Assembly: GCA_031119475.1 (NCBI GenBank)
Contig: JAVHXV010000001.1
Location: 669,116-733,115, forward strand
Source: Pedobacter sp.
Lineage (GTDB): Bacteria > Bacteroidota > Bacteroidia > Sphingobacteriales > Sphingobacteriaceae
Reading direction: 5' to 3'
Length of the DNA stretch: 64,000 nucleotides
In this document: positions 8,110 to 16,064 of the stretch, in pieces
Layout: each line of letters begins with the position of its first letter
Position numbering within the stretch: the first letter of the stretch is position 1
Position numbers and translations under genes: made by a program
The notes under the pieces: model-generated
The model's database searches: none
What the model was told of the DNA's origin: nothing
What the model saw: only the letters and a program-made list of their open reading frames with translations

Positions 8110-8251
8110 GGTACCGTAAAGTTTCTGAGGCCTTAAGTGACACGGAATTACAGCAGACCCCAAATCTATCTCGACATGCGAATATACACATCTAAAGATA
8201 GATCGTGGGAAAATTCTGCTGTCTTGCGTCACGGCCTCAGATTTCGATACC
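8110..8251. repeat. Long nested hairpin in a 315-base intergenic region
   Basis: The gap 8038-8352 has no gene but holds nested inverted repeats: GGTA (8110-8113)/TACC (8248-8251); TCTGAGGCC (8124-8132)/GGCCTCAGA (8233-8241); GTGAC (8137-8141)/GTCAC (8228-8232); ACAGCAGA (8150-8157)/TCTGCTGT (8215-8222); ATCTATC (8164-8170)/GATAGAT (8197-8203). Together they fold into one imperfect hairpin of about 142 bases. Two alternative pairings exclude parts of it: ATTTGGGGTCT (8090-8100)/AGACCCCAAAT (8155-8165), and GTCTTGCG (8221-8228)/CGCAAGAC (8251-8258). Confidence 0.75.
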
Positions 8252-8352
8252 GCAAGACTCTTTTATTTCTTGTGAACGAATATACAAAAAAAATTATAAT
8301 ACCAAGCTATGGCTGGGTAAAAATATTTGTGTATTTCTTTACTTAGCCTGAA

Positions 8353-8598
8353 ATGTCAAAAGTCTCTCTAATTGAACAGTACGTAATTGATAAAGTCAAA
8401 GAAAAGCGTATTGCTTCAAAAATGACTCAAGCTGTTTTATCAGTTTCTATGGATCTTAGTCCAAAATTTGTTGGAAACGTGGAAAGTTTGAAATCTAATG
8501 ACAAATACAATCTTAATCATCTTAATAAACTAGCCGTAATTTTTGAGTGCTCAATAAAAGATTTTTTTCCAGAAAAACCATTCGAACAAATTAAATAA
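8353..8598 (+). CDS. XRE-family helix-turn-helix regulator, 81 aa
   Basis: An 81-residue single HTH domain: VIDKVKEKRIASKMTQAVLS, then SMDLSPKFVGNVES and LNHLNKLAVIFECSIKDFF. This is the usual five-helix XRE/Cro layout and nearly the full length of the protein. It probably binds DNA as a dimer and may control itself or the divergent HEPN operon across the hairpin-rich gap (inference). It ends 1 base before an intrinsic terminator. Confidence 0.82.
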   Translation: MSKVSLIEQYVIDKVKEKRIASKMTQAVLSVSMDLSPKFVGNVESLKSNDKYNLNHLNKLAVIFECSIKDFFPEKPFEQIK

Positions 8599-8599
8599 A

Positions 8600-8626
8600 A
8601 AATCGGTCTCAAAATGAGAACCGATT
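8600..8626 (+). terminator. Intrinsic terminator after the XRE gene
   Basis: A stem of AAATCGGTCTCA and TGAGAACCGATTT with one bulged T and a short loop follows the XRE stop codon directly. A/T flanks on both sides may make it bidirectional. Confidence 0.75.
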
Positions 8627-8707
8627 TGTAGGTAAACTGTGTCGAACCTTTTCAGAATACATTCAAATATGAGTCTTTAAGGTCTATGACGTTAAATAAA
8701 TCAGCTA

Positions 8708-9037
8708 TTATGACTTTTTGTAAGGTAAAGTAAATCTTTTTGAGTGTGCAATAAATTGCCACCATTCCCAAAACTGCCAAGGTTTTAATCTAAATGTTCG
8801 ATAAAGGATTTGATTTGGGTTATTAGAGTTTTCGGCTTTAAACCTCGTCCATCTTATTTCTGCTACCTTATAATCAAGCGCTTGGCCAGGCTCTTCGGTA
8901 TATTCAAAACTTTTATCTGCATTCTGGTAATGATATCTTTCTAACAGAAAATATTGCAATGGTGGTGTGTTGCTCACAATTATGACAACAATTATAGCAA
9001 TTCCTATAAATTTCGAGGCTTTAATTTTATTTTTCAT
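8708..9037 (-). CDS. Small membrane-anchored protein next to the lipoprotein gene; possible immunity protein
   Basis: A 109-residue protein with one N-terminal membrane segment (ASKFIGIAIIVVIIVSNTP, about 7-25) and a tryptophan-rich C-terminal half (LKPWQFWEWWQFIAHS). I do not recognise a family. It starts 9 bases after the 468-residue lipoprotein gene on the same strand, so the two are an operon. Size, location and topology fit an immunity protein for the putative peptidoglycan-hydrolase-like domain of that lipoprotein, but this is inference. Confidence 0.65.
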   Translation of the reverse strand: MKNKIKASKFIGIAIIVVIIVSNTPPLQYFLLERYHYQNADKSFEYTEEPGQALDYKVAEIRWTRFKAENSNNPNQILYRTFRLKPWQFWEWWQFIAHSKRFTLPYKKS

Positions 9038-9045
9038 AACACTTT

Positions 9046-10452
9046 TTATTTACATTCACCTTTACTAGCAGGAGCTCTTCCGCCACCTTCACTAATATTT
9101 TTATTGTTGGGGTTAGCGTCCATCTGTCGTCTCAATGCGGATCCCCAACCGGCTGGGGTCATTCCAATACCAGCGCCTCCCGGGCCTGAAAAACCAAGAG
9201 TTGTGGTAGGGTCTGGTACATCTAAGTTGCCAGCTTTTGCCGCTGCATAGACAAATCCCGCACAATTGAATTCTGTATAATGATAGCCTTTCGGTGGGTT
9301 AGATACATAATTAAGTATTTTTTGGAAACTTTCTGCATCGGTGAAAAAACTTGCATCCATTGTGTATTCAATATCACTATTATCCTTAATTGTAGATTTC
9401 GAAACCAACTTATTTAGTCCTGTACCGGTAGGATAAAATCCTAAAACTTGGGTTACACTTTGGCTACCATTAACTTTTGTCAATTGAATTGCAGTGTGTC
9501 CAAATGAATTTGGCCCTACGTTGAAGTATGTTCCCGGTAAAGGCTCTACAACCAAAATTTTGACTTGAAACGCTGCACCCTCGGTTTTCACATTGCTAAA
9601 ACATTCAACCATTTTTTTTGGGTCTACATTATTATTGTTTTCACCTGGAAGGTTTGAAGGCTCCGGAGGGCCCGGATCAGAATTGCTGCTACCACCACCT
9701 CCACCATGGGGCTCTCCAGTTGGTGGATTATTATTTATTCCGCCATCATTATAACCGCCACCACCATCATCATACCAACTGTACTCGCAAATCTGCTCCG
9801 AGTAAACAGTAAATACACCTTCTGCATCCACGTACGTAGTTTGATACCAAGCGCATGTTTCGATCATTCTTGCCCTCGCAATTTTACCATGTGCACTAGA
9901 ACTGGAGCCTTGCTCAAAAAGACCACTCAAAGGTCTAAGTTCTCCATTTTTTAAGCCGGAAATTTCATCCTTGGTGGATGGTCGTATTTCTCCTATCTGT
10001 TTTCCTTGTGAATAAACTGAACCTTTTATTAATTTATAGTTGAGGTCAAACTCTTGTATCCGACCTGTAAAGTCACTATTGCTAACTCTCTGTTTTCCTT
10101 GGAAATATATAGCATCGGGAATAATCTCCAAGAACTTAGCTTCGATATTATTATTTTCCGTATTCCTATGCACGGAGATCTGACGATAACCTTGTCTAAT
10201 ATTTTGATATACAGGTTGCCCTGAAATTGGAATTACTATACGATTTCCATTTTCTAAACTAATGGATTTGGCATTACTGAAATCATTTTTATATTTCTTT
10301 AATATTGCTGATGTATCAGATTGCCGATTTAACCATTCTATAGCTTCCTTGATTGATAAAATTTCAATTGTTGTAGGAGTTTCAATAACAGGATCTTTTT
10401 TGCAGCCAGATACTGTAAGGAACAGTAGTATTAATATGGTTAAATTTTTCAT
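9046..10452 (-). CDS. Lipoprotein with a C-terminal papain-like (NlpC/P60-type) domain
   Basis: A 468-residue predicted lipoprotein: signal peptide with lipobox VSGC (Cys17). Residues 18-200 are an unrecognised N-terminal domain. Residues about 225-285 form a low-complexity linker rich in Gly, Asn, Pro and Ser. The C-terminal domain has a conserved His (NSFGHTAIQLTKVNG) before a conserved Cys (YHYTEFNCAGFVYAAAK). That His-then-Cys order suggests a permuted papain-like fold of the NlpC/P60 kind, which cleaves peptide or amide bonds. It lies between a Crp-type regulator (21 bases upstream) and a small membrane protein. A secreted toxin with an immunity partner is plausible but unproven. Confidence 0.65.
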   Translation of the reverse strand: MKNLTILILLFLTVSGCKKDPVIETPTTIEILSIKEAIEWLNRQSDTSAILKKYKNDFSNAKSISLENGNRIVIPISGQPVYQNIRQGYRQISVHRNTENNNIEAKFLEIIPDAIYFQGKQRVSNSDFTGRIQEFDLNYKLIKGSVYSQGKQIGEIRPSTKDEISGLKNGELRPLSGLFEQGSSSSAHGKIARARMIETCAWYQTTYVDAEGVFTVYSEQICEYSWYDDGGGGYNDGGINNNPPTGEPHGGGGGSSNSDPGPPEPSNLPGENNNNVDPKKMVECFSNVKTEGAAFQVKILVVEPLPGTYFNVGPNSFGHTAIQLTKVNGSQSVTQVLGFYPTGTGLNKLVSKSTIKDNSDIEYTMDASFFTDAESFQKILNYVSNPPKGYHYTEFNCAGFVYAAAKAGNLDVPDPTTTLGFSGPGGAGIGMTPAGWGSALRRQMDANPNNKNISEGGGRAPASKGECK

Positions 10453-10473
10453 AAAAGGATTTTAAAATAAAAA

Positions 10474-11082
10474 TTAGGAAGCGAAATTTAATCGGGCAAG
10501 CCTACTTCTTATGCGGCTAAGGGTTTCTCTTGTGATGCCTAAATAAGAAGCAATATTACTTTGTGTAGTTAATTGTTCGATTTGACCATATTTCTCTCTG
10601 AAAATCTTATATCGCTCTTCTGGAGTTTTGGTTCTTATGAAAATACTTCGTTCCTCGCTTAAGATGTAATACTTTTCTGTAAGAATTCTTCCTATTAAAT
10701 TACCTTCATTAAAATCAGCATAATAAGATTGTAATTGTCCCCATGTAAGAGATTGCAAAACGCAGTTTTCGAGAACCTCGATATATTCCTCAGCAGGTTG
10801 TTGAGTAAAGAAACTATATACCGAAATCATTAAATCATTTTTTCCCATAAACCAAGAGGTGCATTCTTTCCCTTGTTCATCTATTGAAAATGATCTTAAA
10901 AACCCTTCCTTAATGAAATAAATTCTTCTAGCCACATCCCCAGGTCTTAACAATAAGTCTTTAGTTGAATGTGATTCAGTCTGGATTTGATCGGCTAACC
11001 TTTCTTGAAAAGGTAGGGACAATGGTGTAATTGAACCAAGAATTTGTATTAGTTCAAATGGATCGGAATGATTGTACTTCAT
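10474..11082 (-). CDS. Crp/Fnr-family transcriptional regulator
   Basis: A 202-residue regulator with an N-terminal cyclic-nucleotide-binding-like beta-roll (about 35-125: LLLRPGDVARRIYFIKEGFL) and a C-terminal winged HTH (about 165-198: TQSNIASYLGITRETLSRIR). Bacteroidetes members of this kind usually lack the cAMP-contact residues and regulate unknown signals. It is the first gene of a run with the lipoprotein and small membrane protein and may control them. The start at 11082 gives the normal length. Confidence 0.88.
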   Translation of the reverse strand: MKYNHSDPFELIQILGSITPLSLPFQERLADQIQTESHSTKDLLLRPGDVARRIYFIKEGFLRSFSIDEQGKECTSWFMGKNDLMISVYSFFTQQPAEEYIEVLENCVLQSLTWGQLQSYYADFNEGNLIGRILTEKYYILSEERSIFIRTKTPEERYKIFREKYGQIEQLTTQSNIASYLGITRETLSRIRSRLARLNFAS

Positions 11083-11453
11083 ATATATGATTTAGCTTGG
11101 AGAGCGAAAAAAATATACATGTCGAGCTTTCTAAAATTTTAAACGACTAAAAGAGTAGATTTATTTTAGATTGGTTTGTGATTGATAATCACCATAGTCG
11201 GAATATGCATTATTACCACAAAAACGAGGCATTTTTTGCATTTTGAATAAAATAAACAAGTCCATGTTTATCAATGCGAAGGCTTATTAGTGATTTAAAT
11301 CACTTACAAATATTAGAAACTTGCCTATCACGCACATGTATCGCCAGCTATATAGTGAGATTAATTGTGCTAAAAATCAACACCTAAATAAGCTTACATC
11401 CTGAACTTTGATATATCTGAATGAGCTCCGATTAAACATTAATCCCAATTGTT
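11083..11453. other. Gene-free stretch between the Crp-type gene and rteC
   Basis: About 370 AT-rich bases with no credible gene. The region must hold the divergent promoters of the Crp-type gene and rteC. Base composition changes sharply here from AT-rich on the left to mixed on the right, so it is probably a junction of an insertion in the ICE. I see no strong inverted repeat or transposase remnant. Confidence 0.6.
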
Positions 11454-12314
11454 ATGAAAAAAAGATGTGAAGCGCTACTCAAGAAATTACAGACTGCTGT
11501 TGATCAGGTCCAGGCCAGTGATAGTCCGATGATTGAAAAGTACAAGGATACCTTAGCACTTTCCAATAGTTCGCTTGTTGAATTGCGTGCTATAGTCGAA
11601 GAGAACGGGTTTGCTTCAGTTGAAGAAGAGATCTGGTTTTTCAAGGAAATCAAACCGATATTCGGTTCGTTTATGACCCTGGCCGCGGAGTGGTATGGTT
11701 TTGAGCAAGGCAGGCCGGCGGGTAGGGGAAAGAGGCTGGCGAAATATCTGGCCGGTGAACTGGACTATATCGATCGCTTTTTTTCCCGTCACCGGTTCAT
11801 GTACGAATATTTCCGATCGGGTGCGACCGAGCTCGACCCTGTCTATTTCGTAAGGGGGTCGGAAGTATCTGTTGCTATAAATGCGGATATCCCTGCATTT
11901 GATTCCTCTTTTGCAACTTCCGGGGATTATTTGTTTTCAAGGTTCATTGCGCTGGAAAAACTGCGCAGCATGGTGATGTTGGAATTGGAATCTCCGTTTG
12001 CAGCTGGTGCTGGGTTGGTAAAGTCGAAAAAGGGCAAGGAGCTTCGTTGGACCGGAGACAGCTGTAATTTGATTGAACTGGTCTACGGAATATTTGACTG
12101 CAAGCAGGTAAATGATGGAGATGTTGACCTATCCGACCTGATGGATGTGTTCGAGCAGTGTTTCCAGATTAATCTGAGCAGGTATTTCAGGAGGTTTACG
12201 GAGATTAAGCGGAGGAAATCGATGTCGAAGACCAGATTTTTGGATGAGATGGCAAGGGTAGTGAACAAAAGAATCGAAGACGGGGATGCGTATGTGCCAA
12301 TGTCGATGAGGTAA
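11454..12314 (+). CDS. rteC: RteC-family regulator of ICE excision and transfer
   Basis: A 286-residue RteC-family protein. In CTnDOT-type elements RteC activates the excision genes and so starts transfer. Family marks are EEEIWFFKEIKPIFGSFMTL, YIDRFFSRHRFMYEYFRSG, TELDPVYFVRG, LRWTGDSCNLIELVYGIF, and the C-terminal RYFRRFTEIKRRKSMSKTRF followed by LDEMARVVNKRI. No RteA/RteB two-component genes lie next to it, so its upstream signal is unknown here. It marks the surrounding DNA as a CTnDOT-like ICE and stands at the edge of the defence island. Confidence 0.9.
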   Translation: MKKRCEALLKKLQTAVDQVQASDSPMIEKYKDTLALSNSSLVELRAIVEENGFASVEEEIWFFKEIKPIFGSFMTLAAEWYGFEQGRPAGRGKRLAKYLAGELDYIDRFFSRHRFMYEYFRSGATELDPVYFVRGSEVSVAINADIPAFDSSFATSGDYLFSRFIALEKLRSMVMLELESPFAAGAGLVKSKKGKELRWTGDSCNLIELVYGIFDCKQVNDGDVDLSDLMDVFEQCFQINLSRYFRRFTEIKRRKSMSKTRFLDEMARVVNKRIEDGDAYVPMSMR

Positions 12315-12382
12315 AACGATTAGGATGGACAATAAAAAAGTGTACACTGACTCAATCCTGGATTAGAAAGTTTTCAAGCTAA

Positions 12383-14161
12383 ATGATTAGATTAGCAAGA
12401 AAAAATATGTCGTTGACCTCTCATGAGAATTATCGGATGTCCGATGAAAAGAACGAGCGAATCTGGAAAAATGGACTGATCGTTTTTGATACTTCCGCTC
12501 TGATCGAATTCTATTTTTATTCCCATACCATCCAACAGTCTGTAATCGATGAAATTTTTGTCAGGATGAAGGGGCGTATCTGGATACCTGCTCACGTTAG
12601 CTATGAATACCAAAAAAATAGGGAAAAGGTAATTTTAAAACCTATTGAATCCTACAAGGGACTCATTGATGAATTCAAAAAAGCGGTACGTGATCATCAG
12701 GGTTTTCAAATCAAGATAGGCGAACTTAAATCTAAAACCAAAAAGGACGAAAAGCATCCTTTTTTTGATCAGCAGCTACTAAAGGCTATAAATAATACCC
12801 TTTTGCAGCAGGAAAGTCAATTGGAGGAATTTTCGGAAGTTTTGGGGAAGGTGGTCTCAGAAAAAACTCAATTGATTAATGACACGGTTAAAAATGACCG
12901 GATACGCGAGGCGATAGATGCGAACTTCGACGTGGGAGAGCCATACAACTTCGAAGAGATGATGGACATAGTAAAAGAAGGCAAACTCCGATATGAATTT
13001 GATATTCCCCCTGGCTACGAGGACTCTCGTGGTCAGTATAGAAAGGAAGGCACGCAGATTTTTGGTGATCTGTTTATTTGGAAGCAGATTTTACAAAAGG
13101 CTAAGCTCGCAAAAAGGCCAATTGCACTGATCTCCAAGGATATGAAAAAAGATTGGTGCTACAAGTCTAAAAGTGGGCATGTAGAAAGTCCACGGGAGGA
13201 TCTGCTGAGGGAAATGTTCGATTATGCAGGTGAAGAATTTTGGATGTACGATATTTCGCAACTTTTAGTCAACGCGAAAAAGTATCTAGGCAGCAAAATA
13301 GGCGATGATGAAATAGAGGAAGTTTCTAAAGCAATTGTCCAAGACAATGTACCTAGCTGCACCTTTACCTGGCCAGTGGACAATGAAACATCAACTGGGA
13401 CCAATCCATTAACCAAATCACTGATGTATTTAATTGGGGCCAATAATTCAACCTTATCTGTAGACTGGGGAGACGGTAGTGCAATCGAGGATTTTGCATC
13501 TAAACAATCCATTTATCATGACTATCCCGGATTTGGTGAATATACTGTAACCGTATCTGGCGATATTTTCTGGTTCTGCGCAATGGCCATCGGAAAAGGG
13601 GAGCCGAATGCTTGGAGCCACTATCCCAAGGTTTCCAAACTGTCTTTTTCTAATTCGAAAAATCTCGATCGTCTGCAGTGCGCTTTTGGATCTGTGGAAA
13701 ATTTTGACGTTACTAATCTCGATAATCTTACCCAGCTCTTAGTTCCGGGAAACCAACTAAAAGTTTTGGAAGTATCCAATCTTGAAAAATTGACCATATT
13801 ATATTGTGACCATAACGAGCTAACAGATCTTGATCTATCGAACAATCTATTTTTGGGAAAACTTCGATGTAGGAGCAATAAGCTAACTACACTAATCCTA
13901 GAAAGGAATAATATACTTGAGGAACTGGATTGTAGCCATAACAGCCTGACTTCATTGAATATTAGAAACAACAATAATGTCAAAAAGATCGATGTATCCT
14001 ACAATCCACTCTCTTCAGGGGCGCTCAATCAGATGTTCATTGATCTTCCTGTTGTGGATAACGGGAAGATCAATGTTCATCATGTGGCTGGAGCTGTGGC
14101 CTGCAATAGATCTATTGCAGAAGAAAAGGGGTGGGCAATCGTTGCTGAAGAATGGTATTAA
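12383..14161 (+). CDS. PIN-like nuclease fused to PKD-like and leucine-rich repeat regions
   Basis: A 592-residue protein with three parts. Residues 30-300 resemble the PIN_8 (DUF4935) family: GLIVFDTSALIEFYFYS with Asp36, then RIWIPAHVSYEYQKNREKV with a conserved acidic residue, and the distal IFGDLFIWKQILQKAK plus IALISKDMKKDWCY that complete the acidic metal site. Residues 330-405 hold a PKD-like beta-sandwich (STLSVDWGDGS, YPGFGEYTVTVSG). Residues 420-560 are about six leucine-rich repeats (LTILYCDHNELTDLDLSNN). PIN domains cut RNA; PIN_8 proteins occur in defence loci, while LRRs usually recognise ligands. A sensor-nuclease role is inferred. An alternative start is ATG 12437. The neighbour is Gabija, convergent. 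Confidence 0.8.
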   Translation: MIRLARKNMSLTSHENYRMSDEKNERIWKNGLIVFDTSALIEFYFYSHTIQQSVIDEIFVRMKGRIWIPAHVSYEYQKNREKVILKPIESYKGLIDEFKKAVRDHQGFQIKIGELKSKTKKDEKHPFFDQQLLKAINNTLLQQESQLEEFSEVLGKVVSEKTQLINDTVKNDRIREAIDANFDVGEPYNFEEMMDIVKEGKLRYEFDIPPGYEDSRGQYRKEGTQIFGDLFIWKQILQKAKLAKRPIALISKDMKKDWCYKSKSGHVESPREDLLREMFDYAGEEFWMYDISQLLVNAKKYLGSKIGDDEIEEVSKAIVQDNVPSCTFTWPVDNETSTGTNPLTKSLMYLIGANNSTLSVDWGDGSAIEDFASKQSIYHDYPGFGEYTVTVSGDIFWFCAMAIGKGEPNAWSHYPKVSKLSFSNSKNLDRLQCAFGSVENFDVTNLDNLTQLLVPGNQLKVLEVSNLEKLTILYCDHNELTDLDLSNNLFLGKLRCRSNKLTTLILERNNILEELDCSHNSLTSLNIRNNNNVKKIDVSYNPLSSGALNQMFIDLPVVDNGKINVHHVAGAVACNRSIAEEKGWAIVAEEWY

Positions 14162-14216
14162 CTTCTGAGTTTTGAAAGTGGAAATGGGAGGTTGTTATTA
14201 CCGCATTTCGATAAAT

Positions 14217-16064
14217 TCAGATATTATTAATAATACTTACGTTTTCAGGCTTAAACCAACTGTTAACTGTTGCCATTGCAGTATCATCCATCGTTGAAAG
14301 GGCCAGCACAACCAGGTTTTCCCTTGCCCTTGAACACGATACGTAGAACAGGTTTTTAGTACGGGAAAGTCTAGCCTCGCTAGTGTCAGAGCCTGCAAAA
14401 TAGTTGCCGAAATTGTACATCTGCTTCCAGCTGGTATCATCTATCACAACTAGCACATTTCGGAATTCATCACCTTTGGTTCCATGCTTGGTCGAAAACA
14501 CTGTCTGGTCCTGAGTATGTTTGAACACGTTCGCATATTGGGCATACGGAAGGGCCATGATGCCTTCGTAAAACGCCTTGTCGCGTTGGATACGTTCGAT
14601 ATCCTCAACTGCTGTTTCCTCTGAGGGGCCTTCGGAGATCCGCCTGATGAATCGGTTGATCGCATCTGGAAGGAAAACGAGCTTGTTTTCAATGCAGAAT
14701 CCAAAAACCTCTTTGGTCGATGCTGTTCTGGCCAACTCTTCTAGTTGTTTAAGGGTGTCGGCTATCCTTGCCTTGTCCCGATGGTCCCTTAAGAAGAAAT
14801 ATTCGCTCGTTCCCTGCTCGATTTCCCACCTTGACCTTGAATAACTGTTTAGAAAATGCATGATGCTGCCATAGTCTCTTTTTCTCCAGTACATCAGTAG
14901 ATGTTCGATACCACTTTTTCTTTCTTTTGAAATCTTTTTGTCCATGGATCCCAAAAAGAATTTAGTGAAAATGTTCTCTCTTTTCATAAGCGCTTCGGTT
15001 GCTCCATCAGAATATCTGTTAGAATATATCCGGTAGAGTTCGCCGAAGCCACTGCGCTGTGCCACTCTGCTGTTGGCAATGATAAGGATCCTGTCGGGAC
15101 TGCCTTCGTCAAAATTCCAGCCGTTTGCTACAAGGGATTTTACGACATTGTCGTAGTTGACATTTTTCTGGGGCATTATCTGGTTTTCGTACTCTCTTAC
15201 CCCAGTTCTGCCACGCTCTGGATAGTTGGTACAATTGATGAACTTTACACTTCCCTGTACAATGTCTTTTTTATCCTCTGGTACGTACTGGACGATGTTC
15301 GAACGGACCGCATTGAGCAGTGCAACAACCGCCACCGAAGATCTGTAGTTCTCGCCCTTTGTAACCATGGCCAATTTATCCGAGGCTACGAAGGAATCCA
15401 ATGAACCTATTCCCGTTTCATATATCTTCTGATGGGAATCACCGTAGAAACCCAAGATGAAATTTCCGATGTTCTGGGCAAGCAGATGATCGATAAATGC
15501 GACGACCGTATCTTCCGATGTATCCTGATATTCGTCGACAAGCAATACTGGAAATTTTTCAGCCAGGATTCTAGAAAGCAGTGGATGTTTTTCGAACATC
15601 CGTCGCCCGAGTACAATCACATCATCGTGATGGAGCTGTCCATTCTCGAAGTCCCTGAACGAGCTGTCATCATAGCTCACGATCAGAGCCGGATTTCTGG
15701 TAAGCAATCCGGTTTCGTATTTCTCTGGCTTTTCCCCCGCCATTTCATCATTCAGTAAGCAAAGTTCAGCAATAAGTTGTTTTTGGTAGTTCTTGATCTC
15801 AGCCCATAGAAATTCATGGATGGTCAGTACCATGACAAGTTCATTGTTTTCGAGCCGTTCTATAATCTCGTTCTTTGCAACATTGGTATAGGTAATGCAC
15901 ACAATTTTCTGGTGAAGAAAGCGCATCTGCGCACCGCGCTTTTCCAAGATATCATTGATCGATTGGATAAGGGTATAGGTCTTTCCAGAACCTGCTCCGG
16001 CTTCCAGTAAAAAGCTTTTTTTACTGTCCAAAAAAGCTTGAATGTTTTCAAATGCGCTGCTCAT
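14217..16064 (-). CDS. gajB: UvrD-like helicase, Gabija GajB
   Basis: A 615-residue superfamily 1 helicase. Motif I is LLEAGAGSGKTYTLIQ (about 19-34); motif Ia is VCITYTNVAKNEI; motif II is VLLVDEYQDTSEDTVV; motif III is ILGFYGDSHQKIYE; motif IV/V appears as TVFSTKHGTKGDEFRNVLV; motif VI is NLFYVSCSRARENLVVLAL. In the Gabija anti-phage system GajB pairs with the GajA nuclease and senses or processes DNA ends. It overlaps gajA by 4 bases (ATGA). It is longer than the typical GajB of about 500 residues, with extra sequence between motifs III and V. Confidence 0.88.
   Translation of the reverse strand: MSSAFENIQAFLDSKKSFLLEAGAGSGKTYTLIQSINDILEKRGAQMRFLHQKIVCITYTNVAKNEIIERLENNELVMVLTIHEFLWAEIKNYQKQLIAELCLLNDEMAGEKPEKYETGLLTRNPALIVSYDDSSFRDFENGQLHHDDVIVLGRRMFEKHPLLSRILAEKFPVLLVDEYQDTSEDTVVAFIDHLLAQNIGNFILGFYGDSHQKIYETGIGSLDSFVASDKLAMVTKGENYRSSVAVVALLNAVRSNIVQYVPEDKKDIVQGSVKFINCTNYPERGRTGVREYENQIMPQKNVNYDNVVKSLVANGWNFDEGSPDRILIIANSRVAQRSGFGELYRIYSNRYSDGATEALMKRENIFTKFFLGSMDKKISKERKSGIEHLLMYWRKRDYGSIMHFLNSYSRSRWEIEQGTSEYFFLRDHRDKARIADTLKQLEELARTASTKEVFGFCIENKLVFLPDAINRFIRRISEGPSEETAVEDIERIQRDKAFYEGIMALPYAQYANVFKHTQDQTVFSTKHGTKGDEFRNVLVVIDDTSWKQMYNFGNYFAGSDTSEARLSRTKNLFYVSCSRARENLVVLALSTMDDTAMATVNSWFKPENVSIINNI

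Noticed and set aside
8090-8165. Possible tRNA or tmRNA-like element suggested by the 11-bp stem
   Set aside because: There is no T arm, no anticodon stem and the stem is too long; it fits a simple inverted repeat.
8110-8251. Retron msr-msd RNA
   Set aside because: No reverse transcriptase gene is near and no a1/a2 flank or priming G was found.
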